Of a stretch of DNA of 64,000 bases, positions 40,958-49,411 are shown in pieces. The DNA comes from Pseudomonas akapageensis (GTDB lineage: Bacteria > Pseudomonadota > Gammaproteobacteria > Pseudomonadales > Pseudomonadaceae): the NCBI RefSeq assembly GCF_011355085.1, contig NZ_VXCP01000004.1, positions 1-64,000 of the forward strand, written 5' to 3'. Under the pieces are notes generated by a model. That model saw only the letters and a program-made list of their open reading frames with translations. It had not been told where the DNA came from and searched no databases. Made by a program: the position numbers and the translations under genes. Position 1 is the stretch's first letter, and the number at the start of each line of letters is the position of its first letter.

Positions 40958-42796
40958 CTATTGATTTTTTAGTGCGACATGAGAATAAATATTTTCACAG
41001 AGGCTAACCATGTCCGAAGTTAGTTCCCATTCAATTTCTGCCATAACTTCAATCGCTTGCTTACAAAATTTAACTTTATCCTTGATTGTGCCGCTCTCAT
41101 CAGCAAAAACCCTTCTTTCCAGCTTCCCTTTCCCCTTAAGCCCGAAAGCTTTGTCTAGATGATATCCAATACCATGGCTTGACTTAGCTAGATTTACAGT
41201 TAGTATTTTAGAGAGATCGTCAATATTAAGCCCTGCTGTTGTGTTAGATTTTTTCCTTTCAAATATTCTTTTAGCAGCCTCAAAAACTACAGAAATCGGC
41301 AACAAATTTTCAATTTCTTTGCCAGGGAGCAAATGAAAGCGATCTTTCAATTCCTCTGCCAGATTCTTAGCCCGCTGGGATTTACTTAGAATATCTCCAT
41401 CGGCAATCAGAAAAGCATCTGAACATAGACGTGATGCATTCAGCCTTTCCGTGGTGTCATCATCGTCATCAAAGCCCCAATGTCCCAACGTACCGCCTTG
41501 ATACTCAACAAATGCATAATGATAATTCTCTAAAAAACCCTCGAGCATTATCTTTCTCGACCCATCCGAAATAGAATCAAGATATTTTCGCATAATCACC
41601 TTCAGGTAAAGGCGATCCGTAATTCCCTCAATCCAAATGGTCGAGTTGGCAAGATAGATTGATGAGGCTCGCACGCCTAGATCCGCTAGAATTTCACGAT
41701 CTTTGGTACACTCTTGAATATTGAAACTATTTCCATCTGAGGTATTTTTTTTGGTCACTCGATGGATCAGCACATCTTTATGGCTTTCAGCCAAGTCAAG
41801 CAAATGGTTTGAGTGCGTGGTGGCGATATATTGATGACCTGTATGGTTCAATAGAAACAGAGCCAGCTTTCTCAGAAGCCCAGGATGTAGGCAAGATTCA
41901 GGTTCTTCTACAAAAAAAATCGAGCGCTCCCGCTCCAAATAGGCAGCCGAAGTTATAATAATAACCTGCTGAAGACCATCCCCAAGATCATATATCGAAA
42001 ACTGTTCGTCATCACCAATTTTAACAGCAACGGTATCCTTACCATACTGAGGGATAAGAGTAACTTCAGCACCTCCAAAAAACTCATCGCCTAATATTTT
42101 TTCATAACTCCTAACCCTCTCTCGCTCACTAGGCTGCCCTAGCAAAAACTGCGCCAGCAACTTATACAAATCAAAACCAGTAATTATTTCAAGTTCACTT
42201 TCTTTTGCTAAGGGAAAGTAATCTTTGACAGTCCTCTCATAAAAAAGGTCCGTCCCATCCCCGAGAGGCCTCATACCCCTCAGTATAGGAATGTAATGTT
42301 TTTTTAACGCATTAACTTGATTTCGTAAACTTGAAAACGCCTCCATTGCGCTCCCAGGATAACGCGCCTGAGCATGATGCCTTATATCATTAAACAGGTG
42401 AGAATTGTGACCACCCATAACGTGCATATTGTGATTAGAGGCATCACTCAAAAGCTTTAGCAGGCTGTCAATTGACCCGACCAGCGCCCCACTATCCTTA
42501 CAATCACCATTATAAATCGCCATAAACTCATGACAATCAAAGTCAAGTATTCTGGATCCGCTTTTTATTATATCAAAAATATTTCCAAGCTTACCTGATG
42601 CTTCTTGAAACGCCTCACCCACTCCCAACTGCATTTTATTTTGCGGCGCGGAAAACAAGAACCTAAGCAGCCTGCTCTTCCCACTATTGTTAGGACCAAT
42701 AAATAAATTTAGCTTTTCTAGTCGAATCCATTGCTCGCCTGACGGTATATTGCAATAACCCGGAAGGTTACCCGGCCAGATTTTTTCTAACTTCAT
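40958..42796 (-). CDS. OLD-type ATPase with TOPRIM nuclease domain
   Basis: A 612-residue protein. Residues 35-345 are an ABC/SMC-like ATPase: Walker A FIGPNNSGKSRLLRFL, Walker B IFFVEEPESCLHPG, and the H-loop IATTHSNHLLDL. Residues about 390-500 form a TOPRIM-like nuclease: WIEGITDRLYLKVI (catalytic Glu) and FLIADGDILSKS (Asp pair). This is the OLD architecture; P2 Old blocks lambda growth. No UvrD-type partner is present, so it is a single-gene OLD rather than Gabija. It is AT-rich and sits in the moron slot next to the integrase. ATG 42796 fits the family start MKLEKI; an ATG at 42817 is the alternative. Confidence 0.85.
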   Translation of the reverse strand: MKLEKIWPGNLPGYCNIPSGEQWIRLEKLNLFIGPNNSGKSRLLRFLFSAPQNKMQLGVGEAFQEASGKLGNIFDIIKSGSRILDFDCHEFMAIYNGDCKDSGALVGSIDSLLKLLSDASNHNMHVMGGHNSHLFNDIRHHAQARYPGSAMEAFSSLRNQVNALKKHYIPILRGMRPLGDGTDLFYERTVKDYFPLAKESELEIITGFDLYKLLAQFLLGQPSERERVRSYEKILGDEFFGGAEVTLIPQYGKDTVAVKIGDDEQFSIYDLGDGLQQVIIITSAAYLERERSIFFVEEPESCLHPGLLRKLALFLLNHTGHQYIATTHSNHLLDLAESHKDVLIHRVTKKNTSDGNSFNIQECTKDREILADLGVRASSIYLANSTIWIEGITDRLYLKVIMRKYLDSISDGSRKIMLEGFLENYHYAFVEYQGGTLGHWGFDDDDDTTERLNASRLCSDAFLIADGDILSKSQRAKNLAEELKDRFHLLPGKEIENLLPISVVFEAAKRIFERKKSNTTAGLNIDDLSKILTVNLAKSSHGIGYHLDKAFGLKGKGKLERRVFADESGTIKDKVKFCKQAIEVMAEIEWELTSDMVSLCENIYSHVALKNQ

Positions 42797-42941
42797 TTTA
42801 TATAAGACTCCATTCATCACCTAGCAGATTCGTATTGGCCTTTAATCTGTAGCGAACCGATCCAATCTAGTCGCCACTCTAGCAAGCTCCGCCTAGCAAC
42901 ATACAAGCGATAGGTAAATACGCATTGAGTTATGCTCTCTT

Positions 42942-44045
42942 TTACCCTTCTATCGTGGGCCCCGAAATTATCTGTTCCAGCCACGGCCAACCCTCGTAAG
43001 GATCGCCATTTCCCTTCAAGTGCGTGTATCGACGCATCGAATTCCAATCTCGATGACCTGACACAGAGGCAACTCTCGGAATATCCCACCCCATTTCGAA
43101 TAGCCGACTGACCCCGTCGTGGCGAAGATCATGAAAGTGGAGATCTTCAATCTCGAGGAATGCAGCAGCCCTGGTGAACGATGCCGACACTGACCGGGCG
43201 TTATACGGAAATACCTGTTCAGCCACTCTTGGCATCGACTGCATGATCCGCCAAGCTTCGTCGGGCACATGACACCACACATCATTGCCATACTTCTGCC
43301 CAGGATTCTTCATGTCAGTGATCAACACCGCCTGACGCTCTTCATCTATTGCGTCCCAACGAATACGTGTAATCTCTTCCTGGCGCCGCGTGGAGAAAAG
43401 TGCAAATGCGGTCAGCCGCACCATATCAATCTGTTGCTTGCGCCGATCACGCATGGCACAGAAGTACTCGAGGATTGCATCGAGTTCGGACAGTGTCGGC
43501 CGACGGTCGCGCTCCCTACTCCTAGACACACCACCCATCTTACGCAACACCTTGCGCGCATCCGGCATGGCCATCGGATCAATGTCATAACCCCAGGCCG
43601 GGCGAGCAACAGACAGCACCGCACCGAGATGCGCCAGGTCATTCCCGACCGTCTGCGGCTGAATGCCATCGCTCAGCATGCGATCATGTGCGTACTCGAC
43701 CAGCTTCTGACTGGTAATGTGCTTGTCTTCAAGCTTGCCCAACCAGGTTTCGCTTATAGCCTTTAGGGTGGCGCGCTTGGTCTTGCCCAGCGGCCGAAGC
43801 TTTTCGTAGTCCTCCAGGTAGCGATCGATCATCTCCTTGACCGTCACGCCTCTTCGATTGGCTTTGGCAATCGCACCAGGCTCGGCCAGCTCCGTCTCAC
43901 GTCGCTTGAGCCAAGCCTGGGCCGTGGTCTTGCGGTCGAAGGTCTGGCTTTCCTGATAAACTGTCACACCCTTTTGCATGATGCGGATCTGTGCGGTGTA
44001 CGCTGCAGAGCCATCCTTGCGCTTGCGAACGGTGATTGATCCCAT
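42942..44045 (-). CDS. Tyrosine integrase, dusA-targeting type
   Basis: A 367-residue tyrosine recombinase. It has an N-terminal arm-binding domain (SITVRKRKDGSAAYTAQIRI), a core-binding region to about 170, and the catalytic set: Arg in FSTRRQEEITRI, HxxR in HDLRHDGVSRL, His/Trp in SGHRDWNS and the nucleophile in MRRYTHL. The gene lies about 100 bases from attR and reads away from dusA, as in the dusA-integrase family described for prophages and genomic islands. The ATG at 44045 is preferred over an upstream frame that crosses the GCTAC/GTAGC repeats. Confidence 0.93.
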   Translation of the reverse strand: MGSITVRKRKDGSAAYTAQIRIMQKGVTVYQESQTFDRKTTAQAWLKRRETELAEPGAIAKANRRGVTVKEMIDRYLEDYEKLRPLGKTKRATLKAISETWLGKLEDKHITSQKLVEYAHDRMLSDGIQPQTVGNDLAHLGAVLSVARPAWGYDIDPMAMPDARKVLRKMGGVSRSRERDRRPTLSELDAILEYFCAMRDRRKQQIDMVRLTAFALFSTRRQEEITRIRWDAIDEERQAVLITDMKNPGQKYGNDVWCHVPDEAWRIMQSMPRVAEQVFPYNARSVSASFTRAAAFLEIEDLHFHDLRHDGVSRLFEMGWDIPRVASVSGHRDWNSMRRYTHLKGNGDPYEGWPWLEQIISGPTIEG

Positions 44046-44146
44046 GGGTTTTGCTACACGAGTGGTTTGCGTTGCTACATTGTAGCAAGACCATCTCAAA
44101 ATTAAGCAAAAACCGTAGTAAACCGTAGCAAATGAGAAGTAGCTAA

Positions 44147-45157
44147 ATGCCTATGAAACCTGCAGAAAACCTAGCATCCCCAGCAGATCCGGTATCTAGG
44201 AGGTTTTCTGTTGCGCCCATGATGGACTGGACCGACCGCCACTGCCGCTACTTTCTGCGCCTGCTCTCCAGCCGTGCCCTGCTCTACACCGAGATGGTCA
44301 CCACCGGCGCCCTGCTCAATGGCGATCACGAGCGCTTTCTGCGCCATGACGAAACCGAGCACCCGTTAGCGTTGCAACTGGGCGGCAGTGTCCCGGCCGA
44401 TCTGGCGGCCTGCGCGAAGATGGCCCAGGAAGCCGGCTATGACGAGGTCAACCTCAACGTCGGCTGCCCGAGCGATCGGGTGCAGAACAATATGATCGGC
44501 GCTTGCCTGATGGGGCATCCGGCGTTGGTGGCTGATTGTGTGAAGGCGATGCGGGATGCGGTGTCGATTCCGGTGACGGTCAAGCACCGCATTGGCATCA
44601 ACGGGCGGGACAGTTATGCCGAGTTGTGCGATTTCGTCGGGCAGGTGCGGGAGGCGGGTTGCCGCAGTTTTACCGTGCATGCGCGGATCGCGATTCTCGA
44701 GGGGCTTTCGCCGAAGGAGAACCGGGATATTCCGCCGTTGCGCTATGAGGTGGCGGCGCAGTTGAAGGCTGATTTCCCGGATCTTGAGATCGTGCTCAAT
44801 GGCGGGATCAAGACCATGGAGGAATGCCATGCGCACTTGCGGACTTTCGATGGGGTGATGCTGGGGCGTGAGGCTTATCACAACCCTTATCTGCTCGCCG
44901 ATGTGGACCAGCAGTTGTTTGGCAGCACGGCGCCGGTGATTTCCCGCAGCGAGGCGTTGGCGCGGTTGCGGCCTTATGTTGCCGGGCATGTGGCGGCTGG
45001 GGGTTCGATGCACCATATCACCCGGCATATTCTGGGGCTGGGTCAGGGTTTCCCTGGAGCGCGGAAATTTCGCCAATTGTTGTCGGTGGATATCCACAAG
45101 AGCAAGGACCCGCTGGCGTTGCTGGACCAGGCGGGGCAGTTGCTCGAGGGCCGTTGA
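44147..45157 (+). CDS. dusA: tRNA-dihydrouridine(20/20a) synthase DusA with phage-supplied 5' end
   Basis: A 336-residue flavoenzyme that reduces uridine in the tRNA D-loop. FMN-barrel marks are SVAPMMDWTDRHCRYF, LNVGCPSDRVQNNMIGA (catalytic Cys in NVGCPS) and TVKHRIGIN. Codons 1-24 come from the phage (MPMKPAENLASPADPVS) and replace the host version left at 5911. The phage segment uses two rare AGG Arg codons where the host has CGC CGC. GAGAAG precedes the ATG. Expression now depends on a phage-borne promoter. Confidence 0.95.
   Translation: MPMKPAENLASPADPVSRRFSVAPMMDWTDRHCRYFLRLLSSRALLYTEMVTTGALLNGDHERFLRHDETEHPLALQLGGSVPADLAACAKMAQEAGYDEVNLNVGCPSDRVQNNMIGACLMGHPALVADCVKAMRDAVSIPVTVKHRIGINGRDSYAELCDFVGQVREAGCRSFTVHARIAILEGLSPKENRDIPPLRYEVAAQLKADFPDLEIVLNGGIKTMEECHAHLRTFDGVMLGREAYHNPYLLADVDQQLFGSTAPVISRSEALARLRPYVAGHVAAGGSMHHITRHILGLGQGFPGARKFRQLLSVDIHKSKDPLALLDQAGQLLEGR
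44219..44226. other. attR core
   Basis: ATGATGGA here is the first host-matching sequence at the right junction. Between integrase and junction there are repeats that may be integrase sites: the palindrome TTGCTACATTGTAGCAA at 44073-44089 and CCGTAG at 44113 and 44123. Confidence 0.85.
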
Positions 45158-45295
45158 CGGACCTGCTGTTGAACCTGTGCGGGGATTGGTTATCAAACAC
45201 TTATCCCCTTCTTGCCCGAAGCTGCCGCCAGAGCCCTTGAGCGGTGGGCAGCGCTCGGGTAATGTCGTCTAAACCGCACAGGATAGAGCACGCAC

Positions 45296-46222
45296 ATGAC
45301 TTCCAAGCTCGAACAACTGAAACAGTACACCACTGTAGTTGCCGACTCCGGCGACATCGATGCCATTTCCCGTCTCAAGCCGGTCGACGCCACCACCAAC
45401 CCTTCCCTGCTGCTCAAGGCTGCGGCCATGCCGGCTTATGCCGAGCTGCTCAATGACGCCATCCGTGACAGCAAGGGTGATGTGGGTCTGGCTTGTGACC
45501 GTTTCGCGGTGGCTGTGGGCAGCAGCATTGTCAAAGTGATTCCCGGGCGTATTTCCACCGAGGTGGATGCGCGTTTGTCGTTTGATGAAAATGCGTCGCT
45601 GGCCAAGGCCAATCAGCTGATTGATTTGTATGAAAAGGCCGGTATCGGTCGTGAGCGCGTGCTGATCAAGCTGGCGTCGACCTGGGAAGGTATTCGTGCA
45701 GCAGAGAAGCTCGAGCGTGAAGGTATCCAGACCAACCTGACCCTGCTGTTTTCCTTTGCCCAGGCCGTGGCCTGCGCGGACGCTGGGGTGTTTCTGATTT
45801 CGCCGTTCGTGGGCCGGATCTACGACTGGTACAAGAAAGCCACCGGCACTGACTATGTGGGCGCGGAAGACCCTGGCGTGCAGTCGGTCACGCGCATCTA
45901 CAACTATTACAAAGCCAATGATTTCAAGACTGTGGTCATGGGTGCCAGCTTCCGTAATCTCGGTCAGATTGAAGAGCTGGCCGGTTGTGATCGTCTGACC
46001 ATCAGCCCTGACCTGCTCGACCAGTTGGCCAAGGATGAAGGCAAGCTGGTGCGCAAGCTGACCACCGGCAATGGCGGCGAGCCGCGCCAGAGCCTGAATG
46101 AGAGCCAGTTCCGCTGGGCGTCGAACGAAGATGCCATGGCTACCGAGAAGCTGGCTGAAGGTATTCGCCAGTTTGCTCGGGACCAGGAGAAGCTTGAGGC
46201 GCTGCTCAAAGCCAAGGCTTGA
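45296..46222 (+). CDS. tal: Transaldolase B-type
   Basis: A 308-residue transaldolase of the pentose phosphate pathway, moving dihydroxyacetone from sedoheptulose-7-P to glyceraldehyde-3-P. The Schiff-base Lys is in [13 protein letters not shown] near residue 125-130; [14 protein letters not shown] and [13 protein letters not shown] are conserved. Length fits the TalB class. Confidence 0.97.
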   Translation: MTSKLEQLKQYTTVVADSGDIDAISRLKPVDATTNPSLLLKAAAMPAYAELLNDAIRDSKGDVGLACDRFAVAVGSSIVKVIPGRISTEVDARLSFDENASLAKANQLIDLYEKAGIGRERVLIKLASTWEGIRAAEKLEREGIQTNLTLLFSFAQAVACADAGVFLISPFVGRIYDWYKKATGTDYVGAEDPGVQSVTRIYNYYKANDFKTVVMGASFRNLGQIEELAGCDRLTISPDLLDQLAKDEGKLVRKLTTGNGGEPRQSLNESQFRWASNEDAMATEKLAEGIRQFARDQEKLEALLKAKA

Positions 46223-46234
46223 GGCCTTACGTTT

Positions 46235-46281
46235 AACGCGAATGCAAAAAGGGCGATTCCTCGTGGGGGTCGCCTTTTTTT
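46235..46281 (+). terminator. Terminator after tal
   Basis: AAAAAGGGCGA paired with TCGCC and seven T residues. The segment 46235-46256 is repeated with one change at 46426-46447, beyond the REP-like element. Confidence 0.85.
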
Positions 46282-46312
46282 CTCGGTATTGCGAATCTTC
46301 TACCTCTTGCGC

Positions 46313-46424
46313 CTCATTCCCACGCTCTGCGTGGGAATGCCGTGCCAGACGCTCCAGCGTCGATCGGCCAAGTGCGACGCGGAGCGTCACTGGAGGCATT
46401 CCCACGCGGAGCGTGGGAACGAGG
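46313..46424. repeat. 112-bp REP-like repeat, copy A
   Basis: Starts CTCATTCCCACGCTCTGCGT and ends with the complement, with an inner hairpin of related sequence. Its outer arms match copy B at 54191-54302, which has the same length. Pseudomonas genomes carry many of these intergenic palindromes. Confidence 0.9.
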
Positions 46425-46436
46425 AAACGCGAACGC

Positions 46437-46470
46437 AAAAAGGGCGACCCCGTGAGGAGTCGCCCTTTTT
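46437..46470. terminator. Bidirectional terminator between tal and rssC
   Basis: AAAAAGGGCGAC and GTCGCCCTTTTT-type arms with a central loop serve convergent transcription: tal from the left and rssB-rssC from the right. Confidence 0.88.
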
Positions 46471-46493
46471 ATTGCCTGAGTTTCAGGCTGCGG

Positions 46494-46976
46494 TCAGGTC
46501 CGCTCCAGGGCGTTAACCAGGTCATGGAAGGCTTCACGATTGGAGTCGTTCAGGCCCATGAGGATTTTGTGTGCTTCCAGCACCTTGGCCTTGACCACGT
46601 CTTCGGACTGATCCTGCGATGGCAGGTCGGTCAGGCATTCGGGGCACGGGATGGGGCGGTCAACGATGTTGAACACCTGCTCGAAGCCCATCGATTGCAG
46701 CAGACGCGTGATGTCCTCGTGGGTGGTCACGACAGTAGGCAGCAGCCCGACTTTTTGCCGGGACAGGATCGACAGCTTGGCCAACAGGCCCAGAGTGGTG
46801 CTGTCGATGCTGTTGGTTTCGGTCAGATCGATGACGATCGCCGAAAAATTCAGCGCCGTGAAGATCTTTTCAATAGTCGCATCCAGCGCCGAACACAGGG
46901 TAAGGCGCACTTCACCGACAAATTTCAGAACGAAGGTGCCGTTCTGTTCGGCGAACTGGATTCTACCGGTACTCAT
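46494..46976 (-). CDS. rssC: Anti-sigma factor antagonist (STAS), RssC-like
   Basis: A 160-residue protein. Residues 5-100 are a STAS domain (SAIVIDLTETNSIDSTTLGL contains the phosphorylatable Ser site), followed by a helical C-terminal extension with a CPEC motif. It overlaps the stop-start of the phosphatase gene by four bases, so the pair is co-translated. In P. aeruginosa the homologous pair beside tal is called rssB-rssC. The RssB phosphatase likely controls its phosphorylation. Confidence 0.85.
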   Translation of the reverse strand: MSTGRIQFAEQNGTFVLKFVGEVRLTLCSALDATIEKIFTALNFSAIVIDLTETNSIDSTTLGLLAKLSILSRQKVGLLPTVVTTHEDITRLLQSMGFEQVFNIVDRPIPCPECLTDLPSQDQSEDVVKAKVLEAHKILMGLNDSNREAFHDLVNALERT

Positions 46977-48157
46977 TCAAGATTCCTGCTTAACACCAAT
47001 AGGGCGATATCATCCGGCATCTCCCCAAGCGTAGCCAATCCAAAACGTTGCCGCAGCCCATCCAGGCTGCCGCCTGCGGACTTGACTATCTCAGGCAAGG
47101 CCGCTTCTTTATCTTTGAGTGTTTCACCGGGCAAAAGGTCCAATATGCCATCAGATAACAGGGTCAGGCTGAAGCGCGGTGGCATTTCGAGCACATGATC
47201 CTGGTACGTGGCTTCATTGAACAGGCCGACCGGCAGCCCGCGCCCTTCCAGATAACGGCTCTGGCCTGGCGTGTACAGCACGGGCAGCGGTAAATGCCCG
47301 CCGATGCTGTAGGTCAATAACCCGGTTTCTTCGTCAATCACACCGCCCACCATTGTCACATGTTTACCGAGCTTGCAGTTGATCAAACCGCGGTTTATGT
47401 GACCGAGCACTTCCGAAGGCTTGAATTCCGGCATGGTGCCGTTGCGCTTGGACTCGAACAGCAGGCGCGTGGTCATGAACTTCAGCAATACGGTGACGAA
47501 TGCCGATGAAGCGCCATGTCCGGACACGTCGGCCAGGTAGAAGCCGATTCGCCGGTCATCGACCCGGAAATAGTCGACGAAGTCACCCGACAGGTACAGC
47601 GACGGGATGATTTCGTGGTCGAACTGCAAGTCGTCCGCAAGCCAGGGGCTTTGCGGCAGCATGTTCATCTGCACCTGGCGCCCGGCGTTCTGGTCTTCCT
47701 GCAACAAGTGCAGGCTGGCCTCGAGCTCGTGGTTGGCGGCTTCGAGCTTCTGTCGGTAGCGCTGGTTTTCCTGGACAAGGCGCGCTCGATCAAGTGCCCG
47801 GTGCACCGAGTGCTCGAGCACTGCGAGGTCTTCCAAGGGCTTGATCAGGTAGTCGGCAGCGCCCAGGCGCAAGGCCTCGACTGCGTCGTTCATCACGCCC
47901 GCACCGGATACGACTATGACCGGCAGATCCGGAGCGCGCTCGGTGACCTGGCGAATCAGCTCGAGGCCGCCCATTTGAGGCATGCGCAGGTCGCAGATTA
48001 CAAGATCGGGCTGCTGCTGCTCGAATACCTCGAGCCCCTGCAAGCCATTGCAAGCCTGCAGGACGCTGAAGCCACTGTCTTCAAGGTAGGCGGCAAGGCT
48101 TGCGCGCACTACATCGTCATCATCGATTATCAGCAGCGTGGCACTGGTTTTGTGCAT
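46973..48157 (-). CDS. rssB: Response regulator with PP2C-type phosphatase output, RssB
   Basis: A 394-residue protein. Residues 7-120 form a receiver domain: acidic pocket LLIIDDDDVV, phospho-acceptor Asp in LVICDLRMPQMGG near 57, Lys in YLIKPLED. Residues about 190-390 are a SpoIIE/PP2C phosphatase (LSGDFVDYFRVDD, FYLADVSGHGASSA, TLLSDGILDLLPG). It resembles E. coli RssB in the receiver part, which targets RpoS, but in Pseudomonas it carries an active-looking phosphatase. Confidence 0.9.
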   Translation of the reverse strand: MHKTSATLLIIDDDDVVRASLAAYLEDSGFSVLQACNGLQGLEVFEQQQPDLVICDLRMPQMGGLELIRQVTERAPDLPVIVVSGAGVMNDAVEALRLGAADYLIKPLEDLAVLEHSVHRALDRARLVQENQRYRQKLEAANHELEASLHLLQEDQNAGRQVQMNMLPQSPWLADDLQFDHEIIPSLYLSGDFVDYFRVDDRRIGFYLADVSGHGASSAFVTVLLKFMTTRLLFESKRNGTMPEFKPSEVLGHINRGLINCKLGKHVTMVGGVIDEETGLLTYSIGGHLPLPVLYTPGQSRYLEGRGLPVGLFNEATYQDHVLEMPPRFSLTLLSDGILDLLPGETLKDKEAALPEIVKSAGGSLDGLRQRFGLATLGEMPDDIALLVLSRNLE

Positions 48158-48516
48158 GTGGGCAAACGGCGCCAGAAATAGGTTGGTGTAGGTGGCTGGG
48201 CGAAGCCTTGCACACTTACTGGATTCACTTCTAGCCTCCCTGTCTATGAGGTGTAGGACAATTAATCCTGCACTGCAACTTTCAGAGGTGCCCTGTTGAG
48301 GCGCTGACGGTACTCCCATCCGCCGGGCGTTTCAAGCGTGTACCGATGGTCGCCTGAGGTCTTTGCCGCGCAAATCACCGGGAGTTATAAAAACGCCCCT
48401 TGGCTCAACACAATTGAAGGACCGTTCCTACAGGCAAACTGACCAGGACTACGGCTAAAACAGCCTGATACAAAAAAGACGGCCCGCGGGCCGCCTTTCC
48501 CGGATTCAAACGCCGA
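48158..48516. terminator. Intergenic region with the mlaA terminator
   Basis: Holds a minus-strand terminator at 48472-48497: GGCGGCC and GGCCGTC stem with a TTTTTT tail. The rest must contain the rssB promoter; no further gene or RNA is evident. Confidence 0.7.
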
Positions 48517-49221
48517 TCAGAAGTCGTCTTCGACCTGCCCGTCTTTCACCTTGAACTCGCGGTTCTGCAGGTAGGCACTGCGAATGAAGTTGTATTTGTC
48601 GCCCTGGATCAGCTTCTCGGTCGAGAGCAGGCTGGCGCGTGTGTCGATGATATTGACGGCGCGTGCCGTGTTGCGGGTCGGAACATGATCGATGTAAGGA
48701 TAAGGTCCGGTGTAGCTGTCCGGGTATATGGCGACGGCGTCACGCACGGTGCTTGGGCCCAGGAACGGCAGCATCACGTACGGGCCACTGCTCACACCCC
48801 AGTAGCCGAGGGTCTGGCCCAGGTCTTCATCATTACGCTGCAACCCCATCTTGGTGCCTACGTCGAAAAAGCCGAGCACGCCGAATGTGGTGTTGAAGAT
48901 CAAGCGTGCGGTGTCGACACCGGCCGCCTGGGGCTTGAGCTGCAGGACGTTGTTGGCCAGGTTGCGCACATCCCCGATGTTATTGAACATGTTGTGGATG
49001 CCGTCTTCGAGAAACTGCGGCGTGATGTACTGATAGCCCTGGGCTACCGGCTTGAGCGCGTAGGTGTCGAGCGTGTCGTTGAAGCTGAAAATAGCGCGGT
49101 TGACGCCTTCCCAAGGGTCTTCCTCGGTGGCGGCCTGGGTAACGACAGGCACCAGCACGAAACTGGCGCACAGACAGGCGCGGGCCAATCGATCGATCAG
49201 TCCTGAACCGATCATACGCAT
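48517..49221 (-). CDS. mlaA: MlaA (VacJ) outer-membrane phospholipid-removal protein
   Basis: A 234-residue exported protein: signal peptide ending VTQAATEE, then EEDPWEGVNRAIFSFNDTLD, YQYITPQFLEDGIHNMFNNI and YWGVSSGPYVMLPFLGPSTV, all MlaA signatures. MlaA sits with porins in the outer membrane and extracts mislocalised phospholipids for the MlaBCDEF route. No lipobox Cys is seen at the cleavage site, unlike E. coli. The ATG at 49221 has GGAG seven bases upstream. Confidence 0.93.
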   Translation of the reverse strand: MRMIGSGLIDRLARACLCASFVLVPVVTQAATEEDPWEGVNRAIFSFNDTLDTYALKPVAQGYQYITPQFLEDGIHNMFNNIGDVRNLANNVLQLKPQAAGVDTARLIFNTTFGVLGFFDVGTKMGLQRNDEDLGQTLGYWGVSSGPYVMLPFLGPSTVRDAVAIYPDSYTGPYPYIDHVPTRNTARAVNIIDTRASLLSTEKLIQGDKYNFIRSAYLQNREFKVKDGQVEDDF

Positions 49222-49411
49222 ATATTTTCTCCTCAAAATCTCTCTGGCGGGCGCTAGGCCGGACCTATGAGCGACAAGTATAAGACGTCGAGCCTTTATA
49301 TGCAGCCTAGCTGAACCATTGTCGTAAGACACGTTACTCTCGCGGCTTCATAGCGTCATGGGATTGTCATTGACTGGATGTAGCTTGACTGGTTATTTCA
49401 GGGATGTCGCC

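Larger units (their letters stand above)
5989..44226. mobile_element. Prophage of about 38.2 kb integrated in dusA, SfV-like mosaic
   Basis: Boundaries come from the shared ATGATGGA in the split dusA ends at 5989-5996 and 44219-44226, with a tyrosine integrase just inside the right end. The content is complete for a temperate tailed phage: integrase, CI/Cro/CII, primase and helicase, Q-like gene, holin, HNH, terminase, HK97-type head, Mu-type contractile tail, fibre, endolysin and spanins. I see no frameshift or stop in any essential module, so it may be inducible. AT-rich accessory genes occupy 6819-10120 and 40958-42796. Confidence 0.95.

Noticed and set aside
40958..42796. Gabija GajA
   Set aside because: No UvrD/PcrA-like GajB gene on either side; the neighbours are the integrase and a PrtN-like gene.
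45269..46438. Long open frame antisense to tal
   Set aside because: It mirrors transaldolase codons in GC-rich DNA and has no family pattern.
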